NCBI GenBank assembly: GCA_046348545.1
Contig: JAXMEB010000007.1
Location: forward strand, 14,122-78,121
Source: JAXMEB01 sp046348545
GTDB taxonomy: Bacteria; Pseudomonadota; Gammaproteobacteria; Berkiellales; Berkiellaceae
DNA length: 64,000 nucleotides
Direction of reading: 5' to 3'
Shown here piece by piece: positions 17,414 to 26,247 of this stretch. Made by a program: the position numbers and the translations under genes. Under the pieces are notes generated by a model. The model was given only the letters and a program-made list of their open reading frames with translations. It ran no database searches and was not told the DNA's origin. How positions within the stretch are numbered: the stretch's first letter is position 1; every line of letters starts with the position of its first letter.

Positions 17414-17686
17414 TCAATCTTTCTTAATGCGCCCTTTCCCATCTGCTGTAACAACCACTTTCATTGATTCTCCTGTATAGAAGTCTTCTTCTTTTGCAAA
17501 CCGGTTTAATGAAATTAAATCTTTCTCATCGATGCTCCAACAAAACCCATCGAAATTCACAGCATAAACACAGACATTATTTTCCTCAGCCATCCCTCGA
17601 ACAACCCCCTCTTTACCATTTACTTCAGACAATTCTGGATCACTTGATACCAATTTAACAATTTCATTAAAATCAAATTTACTCAT
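17414..17686 (-). CDS. Imm31-like immunity protein
   Basis: A 90-residue acidic cytoplasmic protein starting at the ATG at 17686 with AGAGGTG five bases before it. The pattern FNEIVKLVS, NGKEGVVRGMAEE, CWSIDEKDLI, FYTGESMKVVV is like the Imm31 family (PF15591) of polymorphic-toxin systems. It follows the stop of the ankyrin toxin by 10 bp, and its ribosome-binding site overlaps that stop, so the two are translationally coupled. It should neutralise the toxin domain. The family match is by eye. Confidence 0.65.
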   Translation of the reverse strand: MSKFDFNEIVKLVSSDPELSEVNGKEGVVRGMAEENNVCVYAVNFDGFCWSIDEKDLISLNRFAKEEDFYTGESMKVVVTADGKGRIKKD

Positions 17687-17696
17687 AAATTCACCT

Positions 17697-20600
17697 CTAG
17701 TGTGTGATTTTCCCTTTAAGGGATACATTTAAGTGGTCTCTACCTTTTCGAATAGACTTATAATATTCTAATCCCTGCTTCGATAACTTAACATCCCATT
17801 CAAGTGGTTCACCTCGCGTTCTTGATGGTCCTTTAACCCATTCATTATCCATATAGTCTCTATATCCAATTCCATTAACTTTGATTAATGGCGTTTGAGG
17901 GCGATAATTTTTCGGAGGAACAAAGACAATCTCTCCTTCTGTTGGCAATCTAGCCTTTTTCAACCTTTCCTCAAGTAAACGCTGATCTTCTTCACTTCTA
18001 TTCTGGCTACGTAGATAGAATAAGAAAGAAGGCGCTACAATTGGGAATATCGTATGATTCCAATTAAAACCAGGCTGCTCAACAGGCGTCTCCAACCGTT
18101 GCCCTAAAGCTTGCTCAATTGGCATCCCCTCGTACAGGCCATCGACATCATTATGAATTGGGAAACTAGATTCGTTGGGATCATGTTGATGTAATGGAAA
18201 GCCTGAATCACTAGGTTGGTCGGGTGCTATTTGTGATTGTCTGGTCACAATAATGCCCGTCGCAGTTGCTGCCGCTATTCCAGCATAGACCGCTAGAGGA
18301 TGTGCCTCAGCAGCAGGCATAAAATAATTGAGCACAGAGGTTGCCGTTGTGGCTCGCTGTGAGTTCAATATTTCTTGACCTCGAAATACTGTATTTTGAG
18401 AAGGCTGATACCTTGCTTCTCTAACCATCTGCGCAACGGGTGATGTTAGTGAGACTGAAAGCATTGTTGAAGAGGATTGCTCAGAGGGCGTAACCACATT
18501 AGTGATAATAGCGTTAGCGCTGTTGCTCGGAGCAGGAAAAGATACGCCATCATTTTCTAAAATATCGATTAAACGCGGATAAGGCATCATTGAAGCAAAA
18601 TGGTTATGCTCAGCACTAGGGGTATTAATATTTAAACCGTTTCGCAGAATAACGGGACGCTGCGAGGGTGTCTGTTGTTTAATGTTTAATATATTCTCAG
18701 CTTGTTTATTAAATCGATATACATTGAAATGCTCATACCCTCGCGCTCCAATTGATACACCATCTGAGCTGACATTTCCGCCACCGCCGTTTTTGAGGAT
18801 TTCCTTAGCAACGTATTTAACCACATCCAAAGCTTTGTTATACCATTTCTTTTTTCGAGGTTTTGATACCTGCACTGGCGGTGGTGGCGGCGGAGGCGCC
18901 CATTGTCCCATCACATTGATTGATTCTGACTTTGTATTTTCCTGCAGAGCCTGATAGATGAGTCTTTTCGTCTCGGCATCGCCCCCCATATTCAGTGATT
19001 CGGTTAACAAAGCGTTTAATGGTTTCCCGCCTACGCCTAAAGGCACTTTAGAGTCCCGATTCAATCTCCCCATCCCTCTGTCTAAAATGTAAAGAATGCG
19101 ATTCACAATCAACTCAGGGTTATCTGAGGTTCCCTCAACTCTCTGCGTATTCAAAAAGTAATTTCTGGCATCTTGTAAGATTTGCTCTGAAATGAATTCA
19201 TCGATACGGCTTTTTTGCTCAGCTATGGTGCTTGGATCAACACCTTTGCTTCGAAATTCCGAAAACATCTCGTTCCTATCTTTGTTAATGGAATGGAAAT
19301 TTGAGAAACTCAAGAATAAATGTTTATATTCAGCCAGCCATACTGAAGCAGAACGCGCTAGATACCAGCCCAGATGATTTTCTATGGCCTGTTCATTTTC
19401 TTGTAAGAAAGCGCCTATTGCAATCTCGGGCTGGCCAATGGTGACAATAATCTGATGAATGCTTTCTATGTTATGGGTGCTTTCCCAGCGAGCACGCTCT
19501 AAACTTTCTCTGGCACATTCGAACTGTGAAAGGTATTTCTCTCTGGTTTCAACGGGTGTTAAATTTAAATATTTCTCTCTAGCAAGATCTGCTTTTGAAG
19601 CTAGTTGATCGACGTTTTCTGAAAGGGCGATATAATTACTTTTTGCTTCATTAAGTTTCTCCAAAAAAGCTGTTCCCATTGACACGCGCATAGCACGATA
19701 ATCACTTTTAACTTCTTTTACCTTATTGTTAAACTGGGCAGTAGAGTGCACAAGTTTATTATGTCTTGTCTTATCAACAGACCTCTTGAAGGTATCATAC
19801 ATCCTGCTAATTGCATGGTCTCTCTCAATAACCCCTAGATTGACAAAGACATCAATAGCAGCATTCGCGAATTCATCAGATGTTTTATTCTGGACCGCGT
19901 TAGACAGCTTATGCTCATCCCATACGATATCTTTATTGCCATTCAGCTGGTCAATCGCATAGATCATGTTTTCATTTATATCGTGATTTTGCTGTGCTGC
20001 TTGGTATAAAGCTTCTGATTTTTGTAATTGTATTTTGGCCTGTGCTAGTTCCTTTTCATATTGAACAAAACAATCATATGCCTGTATTAAATCATATTGC
20101 TCTGTCGTCCATATTTCAGCCGCTCGTTCAGTTCCGTTGTGAAACATACTGTTAGAAATATCCAAATCCTTTTCTTCTATCGAAGTGAGCACTTCTATCA
20201 TTTTTATTTCTGCAGAAATAGATAAATCCACTGATTTTTGATGTTCGATTGTAGCTTCTTCAAGCGCTACCGACGCCGATTCAACATCTTCATTGTTGGC
20301 ATCATGTCCTTCTTTAAATTCTTTATCTAGGCGTTTTTCCTCAAGCTTCATCCGCGTAACAAACTCGTTCTCATGTGCATCTTTCATTAAGTGCAACTGT
20401 GCTGCCTTAGGCGTGGATTCCCAAACAACATTAAGCTCTTCGCGACATTGATTGGCTTCGAGTTGAAGTGCCTGATATCGCATTTTTGATTGTTCGTGGT
20501 TTCTTTGGAGCTCAGATAGATTTGTTGATGCTGGCGAAGTTTCTGCAAGCATATTTTCCGAGTACTTTAACTCTCTTTCAGCATCTAATACACGATGTTG

Positions 20601-22625
20601 AAGCATCGCCAGCTTCGCTTGAAGTAGGTAAAATGTAGCGTATTTTTGGTAATTACTGTCAGGTACGATGGTCTTGTACACCCAACCCTCTATTTCTTGA
20701 AGCGTACGTTCGCGCCAGTAGTTAATCTCTTCCTGAATACTTCTAAATTTCTGGAAAACAAGTTGACTGGATAAAAAATAGCCTTGCAATGGCTTTAAAA
20801 GTTCTTCGCTTTGTTGAAGCATACTTTCTAAGCGCTTATAACTTTCCAACCCGGTTAGGCGCTTTCTGACTGCTTCAATACTTTTATTAATTTCTGTTAT
20901 CGCTGAATGCTCAGTCCATCCCACTGCTTGATACAGCTCATTTTTGAATTGAGTAACCGCATGAATCCCATAAACAAAAGATTCACCATATGTCTTTCCT
21001 AAAATGCTACCCCAGATCGTAAGTGCACGATTCAGTTCATGCTCATAAGCACCTGATTCAGAAAGGTTGGCATCATATTGTTGGTATGCGTCCACGGCCA
21101 TAAAACCAGCTTCTCTGCCGAGAAAAAGCATCGCCGCTTGTGCATCTTTGTTATCTGTGTAATAGCTGGCTAGATTCGCTAGTAATTGACTCGTTGCAAA
21201 CCCAACTCCACAACGAGTCGGGTTGGTCGCGTAATCTAACAAACGCATCCCTTTAAAACTTAACATCACTGTATTTGCTGATAAGGACGCTGCCTTATCC
21301 AAACAATCTTCAACCAGCCAATGAGCATGGTTATGCGCAAGGGGCTTCAGTTTATAATATAAAAGTGAGGCTTGATGCATAAAAGCTGGGGTGCTATATA
21401 GAGCAACTTGTTGCAAAAGCTGCATCCCCATCGCTACAGGGCCACCGGCATAACTCATCAAGATGTGCGCAATCATCCTTGCAGTATTTAAGGATTGATA
21501 AATAGGCCGTGCTTCTAATGAGTCTCTAAACTGTATCTGTTGCTGAATAAATGAAATCGCGTTTGAAGTAACCTGATCACGTATTTCAGTTTCTATAATC
21601 CTTTTTGATCCTTTTGAACGTAGATACTTGGCAATATCGCTTTGATTAAGTTCGTTGGCCAACATCCACGCTGTTTTACCCTCATGAGTCAGCAGTTCCA
21701 AATTAAGCTTAGATTTATCTCGTTCAAAACTATTAACCAGCTCCCTGAGAATCTTTAAATTGCCTGTTGAGACCGCTGCATGAATAGATGAATATCCCTG
21801 GTTATCTTGAACCAATGGACAACAACCCACTTTGAGTAGCTTCAAAACACATTTTAAATCCCCTTGTGCAACAAAGTAGTGCAGTAACGTTTCGCCATTT
21901 GCCGTTTTAATGGCTCTAAGCTTTTCGATTTGATTGTTTTTAATGTAAAAAGTAATGCATTCATTGATAATTGCAGGGTTCCCCATATCAAATGCTAAAC
22001 CAAGCGCATTCATTTGAGCATCTCGGTTGGAGATTTTCGTTTTTAAAGCAAATGAAGGATAAGCTTGCAACTCAATGTTAGATTGGTGCTTAACCAATAG
22101 TTTAAAAATCGCCACATGGTTGAACATGGCTGCAATATGCAATGGCGTCACACCGTCTATATTGACCTGGTCTACAAAACAGTCCAAATCGATCAGTTCC
22201 TTAACAACGATCGTATTGTTTTGAGAGGCGGCATAATGAAGCAACGTAAATCCACGTGCATCGGCTAGTTTAGGATTAGCTTGCCTTCTCAACAAAAATG
22301 AAAACAAATCGTCGTATTTTCTTATTTTTGAGCCTTTCCATAATCCAATTTCGGCGGCTAACAAGAGCGGGGTTTGTCCATTTAGATTCGACGCATTAAC
22401 ATCGCTGCCCGCTTCTATTAAATAAGTGATAATAGGCCTTGCGGCCGAACCTAAAGACAATATAGCGTGATGTACCAAAGTATTGCGATCGCCATCGGTT
22501 TGACTCAGCACAGACTTATTCGAGATAACCAGCTTTTTTAAATTACTTAGTTTATTCTCAGTAATATACTGTTTAGCGAGGTCAAATGGATTGGTCTGAA
22601 TATTGTTATTATATTTTTTAGGCAT
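17697..22625 (-). CDS. Giant ankyrin-repeat polymorphic toxin with C-terminal Ntox17-like domain
   Basis: 1642 residues. Ankyrin repeats occupy about 35-345 (e.g. GFTLLHYAASQNN, DGVTPLHIAAMFNH, GETLLHYFVAQGD). A helical region follows, then long coiled coils (about 600-1090), a polyproline run with a basic patch (about 1240-1260), and a short hydrophobic stretch near 1450 (YAGIAAATATGIIV). The last 80 residues have PPKNYRPQ, GYRDYMDNEWVKGPSRTRGE, EWDVKLS and HLNVSLKGKITH, matching the pattern of polymorphic-toxin type 17 (Ntox17), a predicted RNase of the BECR fold. No signal peptide. An immunity gene follows. Delivery may be by a type IV system to bacterial or host cells; this is inference. 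Confidence 0.8.
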   Translation of the reverse strand: MPKKYNNNIQTNPFDLAKQYITENKLSNLKKLVISNKSVLSQTDGDRNTLVHHAILSLGSAARPIITYLIEAGSDVNASNLNGQTPLLLAAEIGLWKGSKIRKYDDLFSFLLRRQANPKLADARGFTLLHYAASQNNTIVVKELIDLDCFVDQVNIDGVTPLHIAAMFNHVAIFKLLVKHQSNIELQAYPSFALKTKISNRDAQMNALGLAFDMGNPAIINECITFYIKNNQIEKLRAIKTANGETLLHYFVAQGDLKCVLKLLKVGCCPLVQDNQGYSSIHAAVSTGNLKILRELVNSFERDKSKLNLELLTHEGKTAWMLANELNQSDIAKYLRSKGSKRIIETEIRDQVTSNAISFIQQQIQFRDSLEARPIYQSLNTARMIAHILMSYAGGPVAMGMQLLQQVALYSTPAFMHQASLLYYKLKPLAHNHAHWLVEDCLDKAASLSANTVMLSFKGMRLLDYATNPTRCGVGFATSQLLANLASYYTDNKDAQAAMLFLGREAGFMAVDAYQQYDANLSESGAYEHELNRALTIWGSILGKTYGESFVYGIHAVTQFKNELYQAVGWTEHSAITEINKSIEAVRKRLTGLESYKRLESMLQQSEELLKPLQGYFLSSQLVFQKFRSIQEEINYWRERTLQEIEGWVYKTIVPDSNYQKYATFYLLQAKLAMLQHRVLDAERELKYSENMLAETSPASTNLSELQRNHEQSKMRYQALQLEANQCREELNVVWESTPKAAQLHLMKDAHENEFVTRMKLEEKRLDKEFKEGHDANNEDVESASVALEEATIEHQKSVDLSISAEIKMIEVLTSIEEKDLDISNSMFHNGTERAAEIWTTEQYDLIQAYDCFVQYEKELAQAKIQLQKSEALYQAAQQNHDINENMIYAIDQLNGNKDIVWDEHKLSNAVQNKTSDEFANAAIDVFVNLGVIERDHAISRMYDTFKRSVDKTRHNKLVHSTAQFNNKVKEVKSDYRAMRVSMGTAFLEKLNEAKSNYIALSENVDQLASKADLAREKYLNLTPVETREKYLSQFECARESLERARWESTHNIESIHQIIVTIGQPEIAIGAFLQENEQAIENHLGWYLARSASVWLAEYKHLFLSFSNFHSINKDRNEMFSEFRSKGVDPSTIAEQKSRIDEFISEQILQDARNYFLNTQRVEGTSDNPELIVNRILYILDRGMGRLNRDSKVPLGVGGKPLNALLTESLNMGGDAETKRLIYQALQENTKSESINVMGQWAPPPPPPPVQVSKPRKKKWYNKALDVVKYVAKEILKNGGGGNVSSDGVSIGARGYEHFNVYRFNKQAENILNIKQQTPSQRPVILRNGLNINTPSAEHNHFASMMPYPRLIDILENDGVSFPAPSNSANAIITNVVTPSEQSSSTMLSVSLTSPVAQMVREARYQPSQNTVFRGQEILNSQRATTATSVLNYFMPAAEAHPLAVYAGIAAATATGIIVTRQSQIAPDQPSDSGFPLHQHDPNESSFPIHNDVDGLYEGMPIEQALGQRLETPVEQPGFNWNHTIFPIVAPSFLFYLRSQNRSEEDQRLLEERLKKARLPTEGEIVFVPPKNYRPQTPLIKVNGIGYRDYMDNEWVKGPSRTRGEPLEWDVKLSKQGLEYYKSIRKGRDHLNVSLKGKITH

Positions 22626-22653
22626 ACAACATCTATCTGTATAAAATCACTAC

Positions 22654-24060
22654 TTATATACGGGCTCTAATTGAAGTACCAGCAATCCGACTGGCGAGAT
22701 CTTGGCTATCTTGCCCTTGCTGCGTTTTAATATAGTCATATAAAGCTTGCAATCGAGTCTTTGAGTAAGCAACAAATTCAAAATCCGTTACAGGTATCTT
22801 TTGATCACCGTCCATGTTAAGTACATTTTTTCTTGCTTCCTGAATGGAGGTCAGTGCTTTATTCAACCTTGTGGCTGTTTTGTCACTTTTCTTGAGTATT
22901 TTCTGGGTAGACTCCGGTAACGCTTGGTTGCGCATCATGCTATTTAATATCTGAACAATTGCAGAATCAGTGCATTGCTCATTGACATTCAGCTCTCTGC
23001 GTGCGTGTTCATGATCATGCAGTATTTTCCCTAATTTAGGGAGTACGGCATCATGATCAGATTTAAGAGTTCTTAAAGAAATGTTGCGTTTTAAGTTTTT
23101 GCCGATAGCTTTCACCATGATTGGAATATCAATTGCTTCATTATCACTGATGTCCAATGACTCAAGCATAGAGAGACCGCTTAAATGTTTACCTAACGTC
23201 TCAACATGTTCCGGCAATAATCCTACATTTCTTAAGCTTAACTTTTTAAGGTTGGGCATTTTTTTCTTTATAGAATTGATAAATTCAGTCAAAGCGTCTC
23301 GATCTTCGCCTAGTCGCATATTTTCAGAAAGATCAAGTTCTTCAATATTTAGAAGATTTACTATTTTTATGATATTATCAAGGCTTTCCCCTGTCAGATC
23401 ATTCTCGCTCAAATCTAATTTTTTGAGTTCATTAAAGCTTGTTTTGCTCTCCTTAATGCATTCCCATAATTCTTCAATCGATCTGTCAGTTAGCTCATTG
23501 TTTTTTAACCTTAACTGAACGGTTTTAAACTTGCTTATCCCAACTGACAAAAGACCAGCGAGTTGCTCATCTGTTAATTCAGCATCACTAATATCAATCA
23601 AGGGTAATGTCGGTCTTTTGGATAAAGGGAGTGGATTATTGAATGCAGCCAGTAGCTCTTTGTAAATTTCGTCTGATATTGAAATCGGCGCGATAGCTAA
23701 ATGGTTTTCAGTACTTAATCGAGACTCTGGGTTAAACACAAAATTTGTTTTTAGTATTTTGTCACTGGATTTAATCTCCAGGAGTTTCTGCCTTAAAAGC
23801 TCTCGCCGAAGTTCAGGTATTTGTTTCAAAAGATTCTTCTGCTTATTACGCCTTCCCATAACGAAACCAGCATAAAATGAAGTTGCGAGCGCTACAGCCG
23901 GAGCAGGATTACCGGTTATTAATAGCGTCCCGCCTGCAACTGCAGTAGAAAGAAGCATCTCTTTGCTGAGCCTTTTGTTTAGAATCGATTTTTCAAAGCG
24001 TTCAATTTTTTCTTCAAGACGTTGAACTGGTTTTATCTTCTTATTAAAAAATCCAAACAT
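22654..24060 (-). CDS. Leucine-rich-repeat protein with N-terminal hydrophobic segment
   Basis: About 468 residues from the ATG at 24060 (GGAG seven bases upstream); an upstream start at 24108 lacks support. Residues about 39-75 are hydrophobic (LSTAVAGGTLLITGNPAPAV, then ATSFYAGFVMG) and could span or insert in a membrane. Ribonuclease-inhibitor-type LRRs occupy about 165-330 (LRLKNNELTD, KLDLSENDLTG, ELDLSENMRLG, KLSLRNVGL, SLDISDNEA). The gene precedes the ankyrin toxin by 28 bp and is probably co-transcribed; it may help toxin delivery or be an effector itself. Function not known. Confidence 0.75.
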   Translation of the reverse strand: MFGFFNKKIKPVQRLEEKIERFEKSILNKRLSKEMLLSTAVAGGTLLITGNPAPAVALATSFYAGFVMGRRNKQKNLLKQIPELRRELLRQKLLEIKSSDKILKTNFVFNPESRLSTENHLAIAPISISDEIYKELLAAFNNPLPLSKRPTLPLIDISDAELTDEQLAGLLSVGISKFKTVQLRLKNNELTDRSIEELWECIKESKTSFNELKKLDLSENDLTGESLDNIIKIVNLLNIEELDLSENMRLGEDRDALTEFINSIKKKMPNLKKLSLRNVGLLPEHVETLGKHLSGLSMLESLDISDNEAIDIPIMVKAIGKNLKRNISLRTLKSDHDAVLPKLGKILHDHEHARRELNVNEQCTDSAIVQILNSMMRNQALPESTQKILKKSDKTATRLNKALTSIQEARKNVLNMDGDQKIPVTDFEFVAYSKTRLQALYDYIKTQQGQDSQDLASRIAGTSIRARI

Positions 24061-24185
24061 TAATTTTCTCCACGAATAGATGTAAATGCACGCACCCTGG
24101 TTTTGCAAGGTTGTGCTTTTTAATATGATTAACCTGAGCTGTCAACTAGCAATTTCTTAAGCATCACAACATGGCTTTGCAATAT

Positions 24186-24213
24186 TTGAACAACGCTAAA
24201 ATTAAGGTACAAT
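24186..24213 (+). promoter_or_regulatory. Candidate sigma70 promoter for the 639-aa membrane protein
   Basis: TTGAAC (24186-24191) and TACAAT (24208-24213) with a 16-base spacer, about 100 bp before the start at 24312. A hairpin ttggctc/gagccaa (24222-24237) lies just downstream in the leader and may act as an operator. Confidence 0.45.
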
Positions 24214-24311
24214 GAATATTCTTGGCTCAGGAGCCAAACAGCTGACTTCTTTTGCCTCTGAGTAAACATATCATTCACCCAAAACCATAATTAATTTTAG
24301 AATTCATTGAG

Positions 24312-26231
24312 ATGATATTAAGTGATCGTTACATTCATGAACTTTTAAACCGATTGGATGCTTCACATAAAAAAATCCAATCTTTGCTTAAAAAGCTTTA
24401 TAAGCCTAAACGTTACGATTTAGATCCTCGTTTGTTTGATCGTGAGAATGCCGAAGCTTTTTGGTCTCAAAAGATAAACGGCCATTTTCATGTTTATACG
24501 ACTTTCAATTTAAACTGGCTTAAGGAAACCATACAAGAGCGCGCCTTAACTGAGCCAAGTTTGATTTCAGCAGAGCATCGTGAAATTTTAATTTTGGTTC
24601 ATTTTTTAAAAAATGGCAAAACCCCCAGTTTTCTTGATTTGAATAATCAAGAGCAGGAAATATTGGAACTTATTAGAGTGTCGCGATATTACCCTGAGCG
24701 TGAGATCAATGAACCCTTATATGCACCCAATGATGACTTAATTATTAATGATATTCACGTCATTACTCTTGAGGTTAGACAATTAAACACAATAGCGATT
24801 CTTCAGCATCTTTTAAAAGCGCTACTTGAAACTGATGAAGCAATACGCAACTATCCTCTGCTTGACAAAAAGTGGCTCGAGTCGAAAGTAAGGGGTACAG
24901 ATTGTGGCGGCCTTTCACGTTATATTGAAAATTATACCAGACAAGTTTACTACAGAGCGTTCGGGACCCTTCCTCAGGTCTTATGGCCCAAAAAAGTAAG
25001 GCTTTCATGGTTGGTGGAAGATATTCGTAATTTTATTATCAATAAACAAGAAAAGATAATTGATAATCTAATAAAGCAAAATAAGCGCTTCACTAAGCTG
25101 AATAAACAAGCTGAGAGACGCCGCAATCGTTACTTTCATCAATATGATGAATCTAAAGGATTTCATAATCATCCATTCTCATTGAGCTTCTTTTTTTATT
25201 TTATATTATTTGGTCCTATTAAAGGATATTTTAAAGAGCGTATCAGAAATGAAGCGACGTTGTGGCAAGATGTTGGGTTTTTCTTAAAAATAAATGAAGT
25301 GTCGCAAGTCCTTGCACGCTACATGCAATTCTTCAAGCGCAGGAATCATCCTGCGTCGGAAGACAATTCGAAAGCAATCCTGCATCGGTTTTCGTGCTAT
25401 TTTAAGGAAGCCTTCGATTTTTCAATCAAAACCTTAATGTTGCCCATCATTTTGTCCTTTCCAATCATAGGTTGTATAACTTTGCCTTTTAAACTGACAA
25501 AAGAATGGCTAAGGCAGCGGACAAGTTTTAAAAAACTCAGCCATATCAGCATGGTGCTTTGCGATATATTAGCGGGCACAGCAGAATTACTCTTCTGGTC
25601 TAGTCTAGCTTGGTTCCTGTATGCTCCGCTGCTAAGTTATCAATTAAGTCTGATACCCTCTGCCATCTTAAACGAGCCCATTACTGCTTCTATTGCCAGC
25701 CTCTCCGCAGTCATCCATTTTGGTGCATTGAATTGCGCTTCGGCAGTTGGCAATCGGATTGCTCTTTATTTTTGTTTAATCTCGGGCATGCAACTTGGAA
25801 GAGCAGTCGCTTCATTTCTACCCAGCTTGTTTCCAACAGAATATTTTTCTGGATATCGCGATGGAATAATAAATCTTAAAGCCTTTAAAGTTGGGAAATA
25901 CCTCTTCGAAAAAAGTAAGTCCCTATGGATAGGAATGATGCCTTTTCCTTCAGAAAGCGAACATGTAGTCTATCCGATTATTCCAATCCCGGAACATGTA
26001 GGGTTACATAATAAATCAACCGTCGTTGAAACTATTTTTAATGGTATTAAATCTGAAACATTTTATAAACATTATCCTTTTGGCGATCAAGCAAAAGATT
26101 TAGATCTGCCTAATACGTTTACCGCCCGTTATAAAACGTTTCAGATGCATGGCTGTCATATTGAGGTCGACTATATTTCGGAACGTCATTTTAAATTATC
26201 TATCTCAAGCCCGTGTCAACTTAAGATTTAA
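24312..26231 (+). CDS. Large membrane protein of unknown function
   Basis: A 639-residue protein I do not recognise. The first 280 residues are soluble and charged, with a lysine/arginine-rich helix around 245-275. Hydrophobic segments follow (SLSFFFYFILFGPIKGYF near 290; TLMLPIILSFPIIGCI near 375; VLCDILAGTAELLFWSSLAW near 415; a further pair between 450 and 510), then a soluble tail of about 115 residues. It reads divergently from the LRR-toxin operon with about 250 bp between. The layout would suit a host-membrane effector or an inner-membrane protein; neither can be shown here. Confidence 0.6.
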   Translation: MILSDRYIHELLNRLDASHKKIQSLLKKLYKPKRYDLDPRLFDRENAEAFWSQKINGHFHVYTTFNLNWLKETIQERALTEPSLISAEHREILILVHFLKNGKTPSFLDLNNQEQEILELIRVSRYYPEREINEPLYAPNDDLIINDIHVITLEVRQLNTIAILQHLLKALLETDEAIRNYPLLDKKWLESKVRGTDCGGLSRYIENYTRQVYYRAFGTLPQVLWPKKVRLSWLVEDIRNFIINKQEKIIDNLIKQNKRFTKLNKQAERRRNRYFHQYDESKGFHNHPFSLSFFFYFILFGPIKGYFKERIRNEATLWQDVGFFLKINEVSQVLARYMQFFKRRNHPASEDNSKAILHRFSCYFKEAFDFSIKTLMLPIILSFPIIGCITLPFKLTKEWLRQRTSFKKLSHISMVLCDILAGTAELLFWSSLAWFLYAPLLSYQLSLIPSAILNEPITASIASLSAVIHFGALNCASAVGNRIALYFCLISGMQLGRAVASFLPSLFPTEYFSGYRDGIINLKAFKVGKYLFEKSKSLWIGMMPFPSESEHVVYPIIPIPEHVGLHNKSTVVETIFNGIKSETFYKHYPFGDQAKDLDLPNTFTARYKTFQMHGCHIEVDYISERHFKLSISSPCQLKI

Positions 26232-26247
26232 AAAAGACAATCCCAGA

